Assembly: GCF_004135585.1 (NCBI RefSeq)
Contig: NZ_CP035501.1
Coordinates: 124,001-188,000, forward strand
Length of the DNA: 64,000 nucleotides
Reading direction: 5' to 3'
DNA from: Sphingosinicella sp. BN140058
Lineage (GTDB): Bacteria > Pseudomonadota > Alphaproteobacteria > Sphingomonadales > Sphingomonadaceae
The notes under the pieces were generated by a model, which saw only the letters and a list, made by a program, of their open reading frames with translations, was not told the DNA's origin and searched no databases. Of the stretch, positions 1-8,412 are shown in pieces (position 1 is the first letter of the stretch; each line of letters opens with the position of its first letter). The position numbers and the translations under genes are program-made.

Positions 1-1276
1 GTCTTACAGTCATCAAATCATTGGCAGCAGTTGGCTGAAGGAGCTTCGGTGCGCTTCCGCCGGCAGGAGGGTCGAGCACGAAGCGAGGATAGGAGAGGAT
101 CAGTCCGGTGTTGGGAAGCGTCATGGTCCGCACTCCACCCGACTGCCGGGTACGCGCAGCCCCTCCGGTCCCTGAGAGTGTCCCGAAGCCATAATCCCGC
201 ACCACGTTGGCGAAGAGCACGGCGGACGAGTAGGTGAGTGGTCCGATCAGGACCTTCACCTCGCCGGAAAAGCGGAGTGGTTCGTCATCGACCGGCAGGG
301 TCGCGCTCTCAATCGTGCCCGCGCCCACTGCGCCGGTCGCCTCTCGCTTCAGGTATCTGGAGCCCTGCTTGTAGGGCCGGGTGGCGATGTAGCGGAGGAT
401 CCCATCCTTCCACATGTCATCATCACCTCCACCGTTGGTTCTGACATCGATCACGAGGCGATCGACTGAAGCGCTCTTCATCCACGCAAAGCAATTGCGG
501 GTAAATTGAAAGAAGCGCGCCTTGTCGTCCCAGAAGAACGAGCCGACCGTCAGGTGCGCCGTTCGCCCCGCGTCGATACGGCACGCGAACAGCCGTTCAA
601 AGCTGGCATCCCGCTGGAGAATCTGCGGACGCGCGTGCCCGGCCGCGAAAACCCGGTGCCTGGGAAATCCGCCAAGCACCAGATCGTAGTTGGCCGGCGT
701 TCCATAAAGCTTCGCGTGGAAGAGCCACCACCGTTGGCCAAGCAGAGCCTGGCGAAAAGACGTCGTATCCCCGTGCGCTCTCGCGAGGAGCGCTGCCGCG
801 ACCACACGGGCGTCACGGCCGTCGATGCGCAAGATGCGACGACCCGCGAGCGGCGTCGCCGCACCGCCGAGCTTCGAGACGACGACGGGGTAACCTCCGG
901 CATCGATCCGGACCTCGAAAGGAAAGAAGCCTGTTCCATGCCGGATCGCCTCTGCGGCTTGCCCCCGCCAGTCGGGCAGACCGATGAACAGATGACCGTC
1001 CGCGAGGATCGGGTTGATCTGTGCCATCGTTGCCCAGGCCTCCGCCTGGTCCATTGGATGATCAAGCTGCGCGCGCACCTTGGCGGCTTCTCGTTCGAGC
1101 GTCGCCGGGGCGAGTGAGTGGGCAAGATCGGGATGCTCGCGTTTGATCGTGTCTAGCGCCAGCCGCAGGTCCGCCTGCAAGGCGGCCGAACCGTTCGTCT
1201 GCGCTGCGGCCATTTCGGTATTGGCAAGCAGCAACAGCGCGGCTGATAGGAGTTTTCCGAGATGCGTTGTCACCAA
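1..1276 (-). CDS. S41 family (tail-specific protease-like) peptidase, partial at left edge
   Basis: An open frame on the minus strand runs without a stop from the left edge to a TTG/GTG start pair at 1276/1273, with GGAAGG 6-9 bases upstream. About 425 residues are visible and the C-terminus is missing. The N-terminus reads as a signal peptide (Lys, then LLSAALLLLA, ending AAAQ), so the product should be periplasmic. The stretch DRLVIDVRTNGGGDDDMW and, further on, GPLTYSSAVLFAN match the S41 core around the nucleophilic Ser. An in-frame ATG at 1342 would start inside the palindromic operator and has no ribosome site, so I prefer the later start. The gene is divergent from the HTH regulator at 1365. 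Substrate unknown. Confidence 0.8.
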   Translation of the reverse strand, partial: MVTTHLGKLLSAALLLLANTEMAAAQTNGSAALQADLRLALDTIKREHPDLAHSLAPATLEREAAKVRAQLDHPMDQAEAWATMAQINPILADGHLFIGLPDWRGQAAEAIRHGTGFFPFEVRIDAGGYPVVVSKLGGAATPLAGRRILRIDGRDARVVAAALLARAHGDTTSFRQALLGQRWWLFHAKLYGTPANYDLVLGGFPRHRVFAAGHARPQILQRDASFERLFACRIDAGRTAHLTVGSFFWDDKARFFQFTRNCFAWMKSASVDRLVIDVRTNGGGDDDMWKDGILRYIATRPYKQGSRYLKREATGAVGAGTIESATLPVDDEPLRFSGEVKVLIGPLTYSSAVLFANVVRDYGFGTLSGTGGAARTRQSGGVRTMTLPNTGLILSYPRFVLDPPAGGSAPKLLQPTAANDLMTVR

Positions 1277-1329
1277 GTTTCGCCTTCCAAGCAGCCCTCG
1301 GACGCTCTTCTCCGAGGAAGTTTGTTGAA

Positions 1330-1346
1330 AATTATGGGCCATAATT
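1330..1346. promoter_or_regulatory. Palindromic operator candidate between S41 peptidase and HTH regulator
   Basis: AATTATGG-G-CCATAATT is a perfect 8+1+8 palindrome. Outer GTTGA/CAAC flanks extend it imperfectly. It is AT-rich in GC-rich surroundings and lies between two divergent genes, 19 bases before the regulator start. By inference it is the binding site of the winged-helix regulator at 1365. Confidence 0.5.
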
Positions 1347-1364
1347 CAACAGGAGTCCAGACGA

Positions 1365-1979
1365 ATGGATGATCGTCATGATCGGCGCGTGGTCCGAAAC
1401 CGGGCGCAGGTCCGACTCCTCGCCTCGCCCGTGCGACAGGAAGTGGTTGATACACTTGCCGCCCTTGGTGGCGAGGCGGGTGTGGCGAGCCTGGCGGAAC
1501 AGCTTGGACGGCCTGCAGACGGCCTCTATTATCATCTGCGCGCCCTCGTAGCGGGCGGTCTGGTGGAGGAAGTGCCGAGCGAAAATGGCGAGCGTCGCTT
1601 CCGGCTAGCGGGTGACGGTGCTGGCCCGCTTCGGCTTTCCTACGATCTCGGCCCCGAAGGAAATGCGGCGGAGTTGCGCGCGTTCGTCCACGGACTGTTG
1701 CAGATTGCCAATCGCGACTTCGAGACCGCGCTTGGCAGGAGCGACACAATTGTCGCCGGCCCGGCGCGACGGCTCTGGGCCTCACGCAACAAGGGCTGGC
1801 TCGATGCGGCGGATGTCGTTGAGGTCAACGCTCTTCTTGCTCGCCTCGGTGAACTGACAAGCCAGCCGAGGGTGAACGGGCGCGACCACCTCGTGAGTCT
1901 CGCCTTCGTACTCGCGCCGACCGACGCACGCCCGAAGAGGCGCAAGCCGCGAACATCCAAGGCAAAGCAAACCCGCTAG
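1365..1979 (+). CDS. ArsR-like winged-helix transcriptional regulator
   Basis: 204 residues. The N-terminal half (about 15-85) has the ArsR/HTH_20 layout: LLASPVRQEVVDTLA, then VASLAEQLGRPADGLYYHLR as the helix-turn-helix, then a wing with GERRFRLAG. The C-terminal half is helical and probably serves dimer or effector contacts; it ends in a basic tail rich in Lys and Arg. AGGAG lies about 9 bases before the ATG. It is divergent from the S41 peptidase across a perfect palindrome, so it likely controls that gene and itself. The effector is unknown; no Cys metal-binding signature of the metal-sensing ArsR proteins is visible. Confidence 0.8.
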   Translation: MDDRHDRRVVRNRAQVRLLASPVRQEVVDTLAALGGEAGVASLAEQLGRPADGLYYHLRALVAGGLVEEVPSENGERRFRLAGDGAGPLRLSYDLGPEGNAAELRAFVHGLLQIANRDFETALGRSDTIVAGPARRLWASRNKGWLDAADVVEVNALLARLGELTSQPRVNGRDHLVSLAFVLAPTDARPKRRKPRTSKAKQTR

Positions 1980-2131
1980 GGATCGCCTCATCTCTGGACG
2001 GGTCGAATAACGGAAACGGCGTCCCCGGGGAGCAGGAACGTCAGCTTTCATGAAGCTGCGGCTCTTCGAATACCATCCCTTTTCCCGCTCTGCTGAATGC
2101 GCTGGTGTCACCCTGCTACCCACGACCGTGA

Positions 2132-3187
2132 TTACGCTTCAGGTCGCGCACGTGGCTTTCGGCACACGGCCACATGGTAAGGCATGATCCCGAGCAAGAG
2201 CCGATTGATGAGGAGGTCAGTCAAGCCGCCGAGCGGTGAGTTGAGCGCGCGCACGATCGAACCGCGGATCCTGCCGCTAACCACCGTGGATCGCAGTCCT
2301 CGCGGAATGAAGCGGATCGGCACGGCGCCGAACGCAGGGGCCACCAGACGCTTGAGCTGTCCAAGGGAGACCAGCGTAACGTCCTCTGCTCCGAATCCGG
2401 TCACGGCCTTGATGGCTCCGTCGGCATAGGCCCTCCGCAGTCTTTCGGGAATGAAGCCCCAGAAGGGTAACCCGAAGTGCGGCTCCCGATAGGCCGAGAA
2501 GTGGTTCGGCGAGAGTAGGAAGAGCGTTCCCTCTTCGGCGAGGACCCGATGCGCCTCGCTGATCATCGCAGCCTTATTGGTCACATGCTCGATGACGTTG
2601 TTCGAGTGGACGAAATCGATCGAGGCCGACGCGATCGGGAGCCGCTCGACGCTTGCGCAGATCAAGTCCACATTCTCAAGGCCCGCCTCCTGGCACAGCT
2701 TCTTGGCGAGCACGAGGAAGCGCAGGCAGAAGTCTATTGCGATCACCCGATCGAAATTCGCCGAGAAACCGTGGAGATATTTTCCGTGACTGGCGCCGTT
2801 CTCCAGGATCGTTCCACCGCGATGCAATTCGAACCCGCCGTCCGCCAGGTAAAGTTCAGCCTTGTCGAGAATAGCGTGTCCGTGAACCGTATCCTCCGGC
2901 TGCAACGGCTCCGCCTTGTGTCGGCTGCTCGCCACGATCTCGTCGACCTCTGCAGCGCCACAGGCCTCACCTGCCATCCTTCGAACCCGCAGTGCCTCGT
3001 AGACGCCGACGAGCTGACGATAGGTGCTGGTGCGGTCGAAGGCGTAGGCTACGAGCTCTGCCAGGCGGATGTCTTCGGCGATCGTTTCCCCGGCAGTGCT
3101 GTCACCGTAGTCGCGGTGATCCGGGATGCCGAGAGCGGCAAGGTGATCGGCGGGCGCGGTGGCGAGGCGGGAGATCTGGATCGTCAT
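2132..3187 (-). CDS. Class I SAM-dependent methyltransferase
   Basis: 351 residues. The Rossmann methyltransferase core occupies about residues 120-240: GGTILENGASHGKYL (motif I, with Asn in place of the more usual Asp), VIAIDFCLRFL (motif II), ASIDFVHSNNVIEHV (motif IV/post) and a helix with RVLAEEGTLFLLSPNHF. This matches Methyltransf_11 proteins. Long N- and C-terminal arms (about 120 and 110 residues) are not recognised. The neighbours are small secreted proteins, so no pathway can be inferred; a small-molecule or glycan acceptor is possible. The next gene upstream on the same strand starts 54 bases away. Confidence 0.8.
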   Translation of the reverse strand: MTIQISRLATAPADHLAALGIPDHRDYGDSTAGETIAEDIRLAELVAYAFDRTSTYRQLVGVYEALRVRRMAGEACGAAEVDEIVASSRHKAEPLQPEDTVHGHAILDKAELYLADGGFELHRGGTILENGASHGKYLHGFSANFDRVIAIDFCLRFLVLAKKLCQEAGLENVDLICASVERLPIASASIDFVHSNNVIEHVTNKAAMISEAHRVLAEEGTLFLLSPNHFSAYREPHFGLPFWGFIPERLRRAYADGAIKAVTGFGAEDVTLVSLGQLKRLVAPAFGAVPIRFIPRGLRSTVVSGRIRGSIVRALNSPLGGLTDLLINRLLLGIMPYHVAVCRKPRARPEA

Positions 3188-3241
3188 CCGAACAGCGGCC
3201 TTTCACTCCATGGCGCGATGACAAAGAGGACAGTTGGAGGC

Positions 3242-3553
3242 TTAACTCTCATCCCACACCGCCACATCGACGCGATTGATGCCGGCGCGTTGAAGGGTGA
3301 AGACGGCGCCGCCGATGCATTTGTACGGCGTCTCTTTGTCATGCAGCACGATCGCACGGCGCGTCTTTGCCTGACGGCCGATTTCCATGAGCCGCTCGCT
3401 TGTAACACGCTCACCTTGAAGCATTACTCTGCAGCCGCCGCCGTCGCGCTTCACATTCAACACCAGTTGAGCGGCGTCCTGACCCTCCCTGAGACAGGAG
3501 GTGAGCAGAGCAGCGCTCCCGAAAAGGAACCCCGGCATGATTGTCTTTTTCAC
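3242..3553 (-). CDS. Small lipoprotein with ExbD/TolR-like periplasmic domain
   Basis: 103 residues from a GTG start. KKTIMPGFLFGSAALLTSC is a lipoprotein signal peptide with lipobox LTSC, so the mature protein is lipid-anchored. The remaining ~80 residues (beta strand QLVLNVKRDGG, helix, RRAIVLHDKETPYKC, helix, GINRVDVAVW) have the order of the periplasmic domain of ExbD/TolR, but the N-terminal membrane helix of those proteins is replaced by the lipobox. Family assignment is an inference from the pattern. It could act alone or in an envelope complex encoded elsewhere. Confidence 0.6.
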   Translation of the reverse strand: MKKTIMPGFLFGSAALLTSCLREGQDAAQLVLNVKRDGGGCRVMLQGERVTSERLMEIGRQAKTRRAIVLHDKETPYKCIGGAVFTLQRAGINRVDVAVWDES

Positions 3554-3672
3554 GACGTCATTATGTACCGGGGAATTCGCCTCGGCAATGTCGCGTCTCT
3601 TCCTGGCGAGTTGGTCTTGCCAAATCGCGCCGCGAAGCTACACCCCGTCGCGGAACACGATCTTGGCGAAGG

Positions 3673-4113
3673 TCAGCGCTGAACCGGCTGATAGGTGATT
3701 TCCACACCGGATACCTGTTCGTCTTGTTCGAAAATGCGAGAGCCTCGTGCATAGCGGATCAGCACATGCTGGTTGCTGAGCCACCGCATCTCGGCCCAGG
3801 GTCCGCCCCACTCGCCGGTACGCGCTTTTCCGTGATCCGCGTCGGCCACGAACGCATTGCCGCTCCCGGTCGGCACAGCACCATGATCCAGGACGGAAGC
3901 CTGGGTGGTGAAGCCTGATGTCGCACCGCAGTTGCGTTCGAACATCGTCACGATGTGCTGCCGGTCCGGAGATTCGATAGTCTGCACAATCGTGTTTTCA
4001 CACATCTCGCCGGCGAACCACCACAGCGCCGCCGCGGCCGACACGATGATCAAGAGCGACAAGCACCCGAATATCGTGCCGATCCTTCCAACCCAGCGCG
4101 CTAAATCGTTCAC
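3673..4113 (-). CDS. Hypothetical single-span membrane protein
   Basis: 146 residues from a GTG start. One membrane helix at about residues 13-34 (IFGCLSLLIIVSAAAALWWF) is followed by a ~110-residue periplasmic part containing two Cys (MCEN and RNCGATSG) that could form a disulfide. The mature part (ESPDRQHIVTMFERNCG, then WLSNQHVLIRYA) resembles small beta-rich DUF5412-like proteins. I do not recognise a function. It lies in a row of small minus-strand genes for exported proteins (3242-5182) with gaps of 120-250 bases, so an operon is not evident. Confidence 0.6.
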   Translation of the reverse strand: MNDLARWVGRIGTIFGCLSLLIIVSAAAALWWFAGEMCENTIVQTIESPDRQHIVTMFERNCGATSGFTTQASVLDHGAVPTGSGNAFVADADHGKARTGEWGGPWAEMRWLSNQHVLIRYARGSRIFEQDEQVSGVEITYQPVQR

Positions 4114-4250
4114 AGCTCAGCGAACCGTCTCACGCAGAAAACAGCATCGGGCACTTTGCGAGCAATGCCTGCACGTCAATCTTGTCCTCGGATACGCATC
4201 CAGGTGCGTGCAACGGTCCCCCGCGATCAGGCTCGGCGCCGCGCAGCCGA

Positions 4251-4562
4251 TCACGGAATCTTGCAGCTTCCCTTGCCCATCGCCGAACAGCCCGAGCTGC
4301 AATAGACTTTTGCACTGTTCCCCTTACCGTCGGTGCATTCGGCAACGCTCTTTCCCGATCCGCATATACCGCCGCCGGTTCCGGTCGACAGGCTGTATTT
4401 GGTGTTGCCGCACATGAAATCGATGCTCGCCTTGTTGTAGCGCTTCGGCATCGTCAGCTTATCGATCTTCGGTGCTGCTTGCGCCCCGACGATTGCCAGT
4501 CCCGAGGTACCGGCTCCCACAGCCACCCCGAGCGCCAGCGCGGCCAACATGAAAATACGCAT
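4251..4562 (-). CDS. Small secreted Cys-rich protein
   Basis: 103 residues. The first 29 form a signal peptide (MRIFMLAALALGVAVGAG ... AQAAP). The mature ~74 residues contain six Cys (FMCGN, GICGSG, AECTDG, VYCSSGC, GSCKIP), consistent with three disulfides in a periplasmic or secreted miniprotein. GGAGGA sits 6 bases before the ATG, which fixes the start. No catalytic motif was seen and no function is assigned. Confidence 0.65.
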   Translation of the reverse strand: MRIFMLAALALGVAVGAGTSGLAIVGAQAAPKIDKLTMPKRYNKASIDFMCGNTKYSLSTGTGGGICGSGKSVAECTDGKGNSAKVYCSSGCSAMGKGSCKIP

Positions 4563-4807
4563 GCTCGATCCTCCCCACTTCTTCGAGTCGATTTTTTATC
4601 ATCGTTGAAGAGATGGGGGAAGACGTCTGAAGACACCTTTTGCTCGAGCATTCTTCCTCATGCTGGACCTAAGTCCGCCGTATAGCGAAGGCTCGAAACG
4701 AACGCCGATGTGACCTCACTCCTGGAGCGCGGTCTCCAGCTCTAATCCATTCAGTGGCTACTTTGTTAGCGAACCGGGAACGGCAGGAAGAAACAACAGG
4801 CGGATGC

Positions 4808-5182
4808 TTATCCTAGCAACAACCATCCAACGGCGACGAGGACAGTAATAGCAATGATCGACCAGAGGGTGGCGGAGCCGTTCGCGACATGGACCCAGAT
4901 GCCGTCTTCGCAAAGCAGTTCGCTCTCAGGCGTAAGCGAAGATGCGCGAACTCCAGTTTCCCTGCAGAGCGCATTCGCGAAGCGATCCCAGAGATCCGAC
5001 CTGTCTGCCTCTGCGGGAGGAAGTGCTCTGCGAAGTGCTGCATACACATCCCCTGCCGTGGTCCAATCATGGGCGTCGGCGTAGTCGAGCCTGACTCCGA
5101 ACGCGTCCTCCACCTCACTTATGGCAGCGATCTCGTCGCCATCGCCGCCAAGACCGACGTTATGATTTGGGCGCGGGTTCAC
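4808..5182 (-). CDS. ACP-like domain protein with C-terminal membrane anchor
   Basis: I propose the GTG at 5182 as start, giving 124 residues; the open frame reaches 5398 but its upstream part reads through a decayed repeat. Residues ~13-45 (EIAAISEVEDAFGVRLDYADAHDWTTAGDVYAAL) look like the helices of an acyl-carrier-protein fold, but the phosphopantetheine Ser position is occupied by Ala (DYADA). A second helical part with two Cys follows, then a C-terminal membrane helix LWSIIAITVLVAVGWLLLG. This is probably not an active carrier protein. No neighbour suggests a pathway. Confidence 0.5.
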   Translation of the reverse strand: MNPRPNHNVGLGGDGDEIAAISEVEDAFGVRLDYADAHDWTTAGDVYAALRRALPPAEADRSDLWDRFANALCRETGVRASSLTPESELLCEDGIWVHVANGSATLWSIIAITVLVAVGWLLLG

Positions 5183-5217
5183 CCGGGAAGTGTGGGCGAG
5201 ATAAAGGTGACAAGCAA

Positions 5218-5400
5218 GGTCGGCTGCCGGCAAACCGGCGCGCCAACGGCTACGACCGCTCTCCACCTTCCCCCGCCTCAGCGGCCGGGTTGGCCGGCGG
5301 GGTAGCCAATGTCCGGTTCCCACGCCGCAGTCCGACGTCGCCGCCGTCGCAATCAGATCGTGAGGGTAGACCGGCTCCGACTCCTGGCCGACATTCACTT
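5218..5400. repeat. Decayed dispersed repeat, class B, copy 1
   Basis: This gap shares a pattern with seven other gaps in the first 14 kb: ...CCAATGTCCGGTTCC...CAGTCCGACGT... ending in CTGGCCGACATTCACTT. The copy runs into the stop codon of the truncated gene at 5395 exactly as copy 5 runs into its intact paralogue at 10508. Confidence 0.5.
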
Positions 5401-5745
5401 AAGCTCCTGAAAAACCCTTGCGAACTCTGGCATGCCTAGGCGGCGCTTTTCGTTCGCGAACGTGCGTTCATCAAATGGGCATTCAAGGGTTGCGCAGCGG
5501 CCGCCATCCGCGGCCTCGTCAGGGCTTCTGATCAGGTAGTGATCGTCGGTGCGGGCGAGATCTTTTGGCCGGGGCCAGGTCCTTTGGTGGACCGCCAGGG
5601 TGATGAACCGGTCGCTCGCACCGGCGGCGAACAGGGTGTCGCCGCCAAGTCCGTCACCCGCACAGCCACCCTCTTCGAGCGAACGGCACAGCAGCACATC
5701 CTCCCTCACGTCCACTGCGACCAGTTGCGCGGCAAGGTTAAGCGG
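5395..5745 (-). pseudogene. Decapitated paralogue of the lipoprotein gene at 10508
   Basis: The C-terminal ~109 residues (from LVAVDV to the final FQELK) match the intact protein at 10508-10930 with 23 differences, about 79% identity by hand count. The signal peptide and first ~30 residues are gone: upstream of about 5745 the frame continues (to 5937) but into low-complexity, Arg/Pro-rich, repeat-derived sequence with no ribosome site. I read it as a 3' duplicate that lost its 5' end. A cytoplasmic product from an unseen start is possible but unlikely to work like its lipid-anchored paralogue. Confidence 0.6.
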
Positions 5746-5890
5746 CGGCGCCTCCGCTTGCAGATCGGGCCGCTGAAGCCGGCGCCACCCGGTTCCGGAG
5801 CAGACCGGAGCTTTAACGACGAAGCTCCGCTTACGCGCGGGCGACCGGGGAGCGCGGCGCTCCCGCCGGAACGAGCCGGCGGCGCGAAAA

Positions 5891-6487
5891 CTATCGCCCG
5901 CGGGTCGCCTGCTGACGGCATTCGATCTCCAACGCAAGACGCGCGATGTCCGTTACCAATCGTGCGCGATGTTCACCGGCACCGGCGAGACCGGCCGCTG
6001 CAACCTGGCGCTCAGCTTCGCGCCAGCGGCTTATCGCCTCAGCGGTCGCCCTGGAAAGTTCATCCGGAGCATGCTCCTTCGGCGCACTCCGCTCTGGCGC
6101 CTTTGCTGCATCGACTGGGTGCCCTTCCACCGTAGGCGCGATCCGTCCGGCTTCCGAAGAACCTTGCGGCTTCGCATCGTTTTTGCGCTCGGCGGGGGCT
6201 TTGTCGGGCTGTCGCAAAACTGGGCGGCCCTCCGCTTCGAACTCGGCTTGAGTGACACCTATCACGCCGAGAATCTTCGGCACGTCGGCTTCGCTCGGCT
6301 GCTCACCCGCCTTGATTTTCTCGAAGAAGCTGGAGCTTACGCCGGCGTTGATCGTCCAGGCTCTTTCGCTCAACCCTTCCGGCTTGAGCCGGAGGAGCCG
6401 ATCGTAGAGATCATCCGCAGCGCACGGCGCGGTGTTCGTTGGAACGGGCATGGCGGTAACGTTGGAAATCTGCATGGGAGCTGCCAT
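5891..6487 (-). CDS. Helix-turn-helix domain protein, unknown function
   Basis: 198 residues. Residues ~25-80 (LYDRLLRLKPEGLSERAWT, then NAGVSSSFFEKIKAGEQPS, DVPKILGVIGVTQAEF) have the layout of an XRE/phage-repressor-like HTH: two helices, a recognition helix starting at the VSSSFF stretch, then a closing helix. The middle is Pro/Ala/Lys-rich and probably disordered. The C-terminal ~60 residues form an Ala/Arg-rich helix likely to be a coiled coil. Proteins of this style are common in sphingomonads near mobile DNA, and this one lies in the repeat-rich accessory region. Target unknown. Confidence 0.6.
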   Translation of the reverse strand: MAAPMQISNVTAMPVPTNTAPCAADDLYDRLLRLKPEGLSERAWTINAGVSSSFFEKIKAGEQPSEADVPKILGVIGVTQAEFEAEGRPVLRQPDKAPAERKNDAKPQGSSEAGRIAPTVEGHPVDAAKAPERSAPKEHAPDELSRATAEAISRWREAERQVAAAGLAGAGEHRARLVTDIARLALEIECRQQATRGR

Positions 6488-6564
6488 CGCTTAGCCCCGG
6501 GGCGGCCGCAAGGCTCCGACACCCGCCTCATGCCCTGGCGAGGGCACCTCGGCGCAAGTGACAT

Positions 6565-6760
6565 TCACCTTCCTCCAGAATCCTCTGGATCACCGGGTCG
6601 CCAGCGTCTCGAGATCCCACTGCCGGAACAGCCTGCACTGGCTTGCGAACGTCGCGTTTCACCCTGCCTGCCGTTCCTGCGGCGTCACCCGGCGCCAGGA
6701 CGAATGTCGGCGTCTCTGCGGCAGCCTGACGTTCGGCACCGGCTCACGCCAGATCCGGTG
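6565..6760. repeat. Decayed dispersed repeat, class B, copy 2
   Basis: The gap 6488-6877 has no gene. From about 6565 it carries class B-like pieces (CACCTTCCTCC..., CTTGCGAACGTCGCGTTTC..., GGCAGCCTGACGTTCGGC) in the order seen in the better copies, but strongly mutated. The first 75 bases of the gap hold nothing I recognise. Confidence 0.35.
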
Positions 6761-6877
6761 ACGTGACATGCTGCGACTCGAAGCGAACATGGCTCGCGAG
6801 CGGTGTCGCGCTCTTTGCGGCAGCTCGGACGGATCGATATGGCGGCGCGTCTGGAACAGGATCGGAGCGGGGAGATA

Positions 6878-7402
6878 ATGGGCAGAGCCAGCTATCGCGA
6901 CGCTGTCGATCGCGCGGCTATCCTTTCCGTTCTGTCGGAGTTCGACCCACATATCGCTGGCACACCGCCGCTGGACCTCGATGTACCGACAAGTGACATA
7001 GACATCCTCTGCCATGCCCCCGATCCCTGCCGCTTTGCGGCAGCAGTTTGGAAGGCGTTCGGATCGCGTCCGGATTTCAGAATGTGGCAATGGATTGGAG
7101 CCGATCGACCCGTCCTGGCGACTTTCGAGGCGCATGAGTGGCAGTTCGAGATCTTCGGACAGGCAACGCCCGTCGCCGAACAGGCGGGTTGGCGGCACCT
7201 CGTCATCGAACGGCGCTTGCTCGCTCTCGGTGGTGAGCGCCTTGCCTCTGCCGTGATGGCATTCAGGCGCAATGGCCTGAAAACCGAACCAGCTTTCGCG
7301 GCTGCGTTGAAGCTGGGCGGCGACCCATACCAGGTCTTGCTGGACATGGGTGACTGGACTGACGAGTCCTTATCGGCGTCGATCGGTCGCGCCATCGCAT
7401 GA
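6878..7402 (+). CDS. DUF4269 family protein (nucleotidyltransferase-like fold)
   Basis: 174 residues from the ATG at 6878, with GGGGAG just upstream; in-frame starts at 6803 and 6839 add residues outside the family. It contains FDPHIAGTPPLDLDVPTSDIDILC, split here as a Gly-Thr turn and the paired acidic strand SDIDIL, which is the DUF4269 signature and resembles the metal-binding DxD strand of the nucleotidyltransferase fold. Next come ATFEAHEWQFEIFGQ and a helical C-terminus. Biochemical role unknown. It is isolated between two class B repeats. Confidence 0.75.
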   Translation: MGRASYRDAVDRAAILSVLSEFDPHIAGTPPLDLDVPTSDIDILCHAPDPCRFAAAVWKAFGSRPDFRMWQWIGADRPVLATFEAHEWQFEIFGQATPVAEQAGWRHLVIERRLLALGGERLASAVMAFRRNGLKTEPAFAAALKLGGDPYQVLLDMGDWTDESLSASIGRAIA

Positions 7403-7479
7403 CCGCGTTCGAAGGCTTTGCCGAGAAGACAGGCCACCGGGAAACCACCACCAGCCGCCATACCGGCAAGTCGCCATTC

Positions 7480-7683
7480 CACCCTACGGGCTGTTCCCGT
7501 CGGGAGACAGGGCCGGCGAGGGCAACGGGCACCGTCGCTTCTCCACCATTCCCTGTCGTTCCCGCGACGGCCAGGCGGTCCCACGAATGTCGGGTTCCGC
7601 GCGATCGCCTGCCGTGGCCGCCGGCGCGCCCCTGTCTGAGCGCTACGACGCGGATCGACCCATTTCCGACGTTCGCGCATTGG
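7480..7683. repeat. Decayed dispersed repeat, class B, copy 3
   Basis: One of the longer copies. It starts CCACCCTACGGGCTGTTCC, contains GAATGTCGGGTTCCGCGCG in the middle, and ends GCGGATCGACCC...TTCCGACGTTCG. It is followed at once by the coding start of the next gene. Confidence 0.5.
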
Positions 7684-7698
7684 TCGAAACAAAGCGCG

Positions 7699-8010
7699 AT
7701 GAACACGCCGGCAGACACAGAGCGAGATGAACTTGAGGCTCGCGTGAGCGATGTTTTGTATGAGGTTGCTGAGTTTGCGTGGCCGGACCTAGCCGAGCGG
7801 GTGCCGATCGGACGCACCTATGTGAGGCCCGAAGAGGAAGGGCCGTATATGGCAGTCACATGGGAGGCGGACTGGAAAAGCCGGAAGGGCGGCCCGATCT
7901 TAATCGTGGTGACGGGCTATCTCGACGAAGAGCGCCAGCATCCGGTGTGGGGCTCTGCCGAAATCATCCGCAAAAGAGGGCTACTAGCTCGCCTGCTCGC
8001 CCAGAAATGA
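7699..8010 (+). CDS. Hypothetical protein
   Basis: 103 residues from the ATG at 7699; the frame is open further upstream but there it reads through the repeat. Sequence features: an acidic N-terminal helix (ERDELEARVSDVLYEVAEFA), then WPDLAERVPIG, a strand pair YMAVTWEADW and GGPILIVVTGYLD, then a basic C-terminus RKRGLLARLL. It looks like a small cytoplasmic alpha/beta protein. Family not recognised. It stands alone between a repeat and the SRPBCC/VOC/ArsR operon. Confidence 0.5.
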   Translation: MNTPADTERDELEARVSDVLYEVAEFAWPDLAERVPIGRTYVRPEEEGPYMAVTWEADWKSRKGGPILIVVTGYLDEERQHPVWGSAEIIRKRGLLARLLAQK

Positions 8011-8030
8011 AGGGTAACGACCCGGTTCGG

Positions 8031-8216
8031 CTATAGCTGGCGCGAACCGTGCCGCGTGACGATCTCGCTGATCCAAGGATCGGTGTATTTCGCGACGGGA
8101 TCGACCGAGAGCGGATCCGCTCGATGAGGATATTCACCGGCATCAAACGCGAGGAACACTTCGTGAAAGAGCGGAGGCATCTCGGAGGGCGGATTTTCCA
8201 TCAGGACTGCATACAA
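8031..8216 (-). CDS. Small hypothetical protein or gene remnant
   Basis: A TTG-started 61-residue frame (MENPPSEMPPLFHEVFLAFD ... DPVAKYTDPWISEIVTRHG). Its amino-acid composition is ordinary rather than Arg/Ala-biased, unlike the antisense noise around it, so it may be real or the 3' end of a decayed gene. No ribosome site is clear and the ATG at residue 6 is an alternative start. The rest of the gap (8217-8412) shows an unassigned plus-strand frame without a start codon. Confidence 0.3.
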   Translation of the reverse strand: MYAVLMENPPSEMPPLFHEVFLAFDAGEYPHRADPLSVDPVAKYTDPWISEIVTRHGSRQL

Positions 8217-8412
8217 CCCGTTCGAAGGGCACCTCCGCGCGCAATCCCCAGGCGATTCGCGCCGCCAAGCGCCTCGCCAATCTGGGAGGCGACGCTGCGA
8301 CGATCCTTAGCGCGGAAAGCACTGAACAGGCGGCGCCGCTCCGTCCGTCCAATCAGATCGAAGCGGTGATCACGAACATGGCAGGCGCCCGCCACACTTC
8401 ATCGACAGACCT

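Noticed and set aside
1340..1342. ATG at 1342 as start of the S41 peptidase
   Set aside because: It would lie within the palindrome, has no ribosome site, and would put a hydrophilic leader before the evident signal peptide.
8217..8412. Plus-strand frame reading RNPQAIRAAKRLANLGGDAA
   Set aside because: Natural-looking but without any start codon or stop-bounded gene context; it continues antisense into the SRPBCC gene.
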